A stretch of DNA of 49,235 nucleotides, taken from IMG/VR virus record IMGVR_UViG_3300049057_000242, positions 1 through 49,235 of that record; one strand, given 5' to 3'. Positions 49,229 through 49,235 of the stretch are shown in pieces. Numbering within the stretch: the stretch's first letter is position 1; each line of letters opens with the position of its first letter. The translations under genes and the position numbers were made by a program. Origin of the DNA: a virus. The notes beneath the pieces were generated by a model that was given only the letters and a program-made list of their open reading frames with translations, did not search any database and was not told the DNA's origin.

Positions 49229-49235
49229 CAAATGT
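49229..49235 (-). promoter_or_regulatory. Promoter -7 box of the leftward operon, cut by the window edge
   Basis: On the minus strand the last seven bases read ACATTTG, the last seven of the eight positions of TAnnTTTG; the T must lie just outside. It stands 26 bases before the ATG at 49202. No other full box was found on this strand, so it may serve the whole 12.5 kb operon. Confidence 0.45.

Noticed and set aside
1-49235. Window as a complete circular genome
   Set aside because: There is no terminal repeat beyond the short AT-rich word TTATTAATTAA, and terminase large subunit and DNA polymerase are missing. The window is best seen as a part of a larger genome.
1-49235. tRNA genes, CRISPR arrays, diversity-generating retroelement
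   Set aside because: No gap is long enough for a tRNA array, no spaced direct repeats were seen, and no reverse transcriptase frame is present.

Overview
The window looks like a large internal part of the genome of a tailed double-stranded DNA phage of podovirus type that infects a member of the Bacteroidota. Three things support this. There is a complete virion gene block (portal, scaffold, HK97-type capsid, connector and nozzle proteins, three ejected-type proteins, tail appendages). There is a lysis cassette and a replication/recombination operon. Several gene starts are preceded by TAnnTTTG boxes, the -7 promoter element of Bacteroidota. The gene plan resembles crAss-like phages (Crassvirales) and, in the ejection block, T7. 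Assignment to Crassvirales is an inference, because terminase large subunit, DNA polymerase and RNA polymerase are not in the window. No integrase, rRNA, tRNA, CRISPR array or host gene was found. Genes are packed so tightly that no gap exceeds about 70 bases.

Plus strand, 1-36652. A terminator hairpin opens the window. It is followed by a portal-adjacent gene, portal (692-2926), scaffold, major capsid protein, a strong terminator (5492-5521), a coiled-coil protein, three connector/ring-type proteins, a free-standing GIY-YIG homing endonuclease wedged between two structural genes, a 1661-residue nozzle/muzzle-type protein, and a trio of 249, 842 and 2580 residues that matches T7 gp14-gp15-gp16 in order and rising size. 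The 2580-residue protein carries ParB-like motifs in swapped order. Ten genes of tail appendage type follow (25580-33901), including carbohydrate-binding-like and lectin-like folds. The rightward block ends with a lysis cassette (33930-36652): small membrane proteins, a CHAP endolysin, and an overlapping spanin-like pair.

Minus strand, 49202-36649. About 25 genes form what looks like one long leftward operon, read from a promoter cut by the right edge of the window. They are joined by many ATGA stop/start overlaps. From promoter-proximal to distal: small membrane and DNA-binding proteins, an SSB-like protein, a NinB-like protein, a RecB/Cas4-like nuclease, small zinc-binding proteins, a PP-loop enzyme, a primosomal/helicase-loader candidate, DnaB helicase interrupted by an intein, a short adenine methyltransferase, an HNH nuclease, a stand-alone FtsK gamma domain, an ASCH protein, a MazG-like pyrophosphohydrolase, a DUF5131 (Gp37/Gp68) protein, winged-helix and helix-turn-helix proteins, a 46-residue membrane protein and a DUF1064-like resolvase. 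The two transcription units meet tail to tail at 36649-36652, where both stop codons share one TTAA palindrome.
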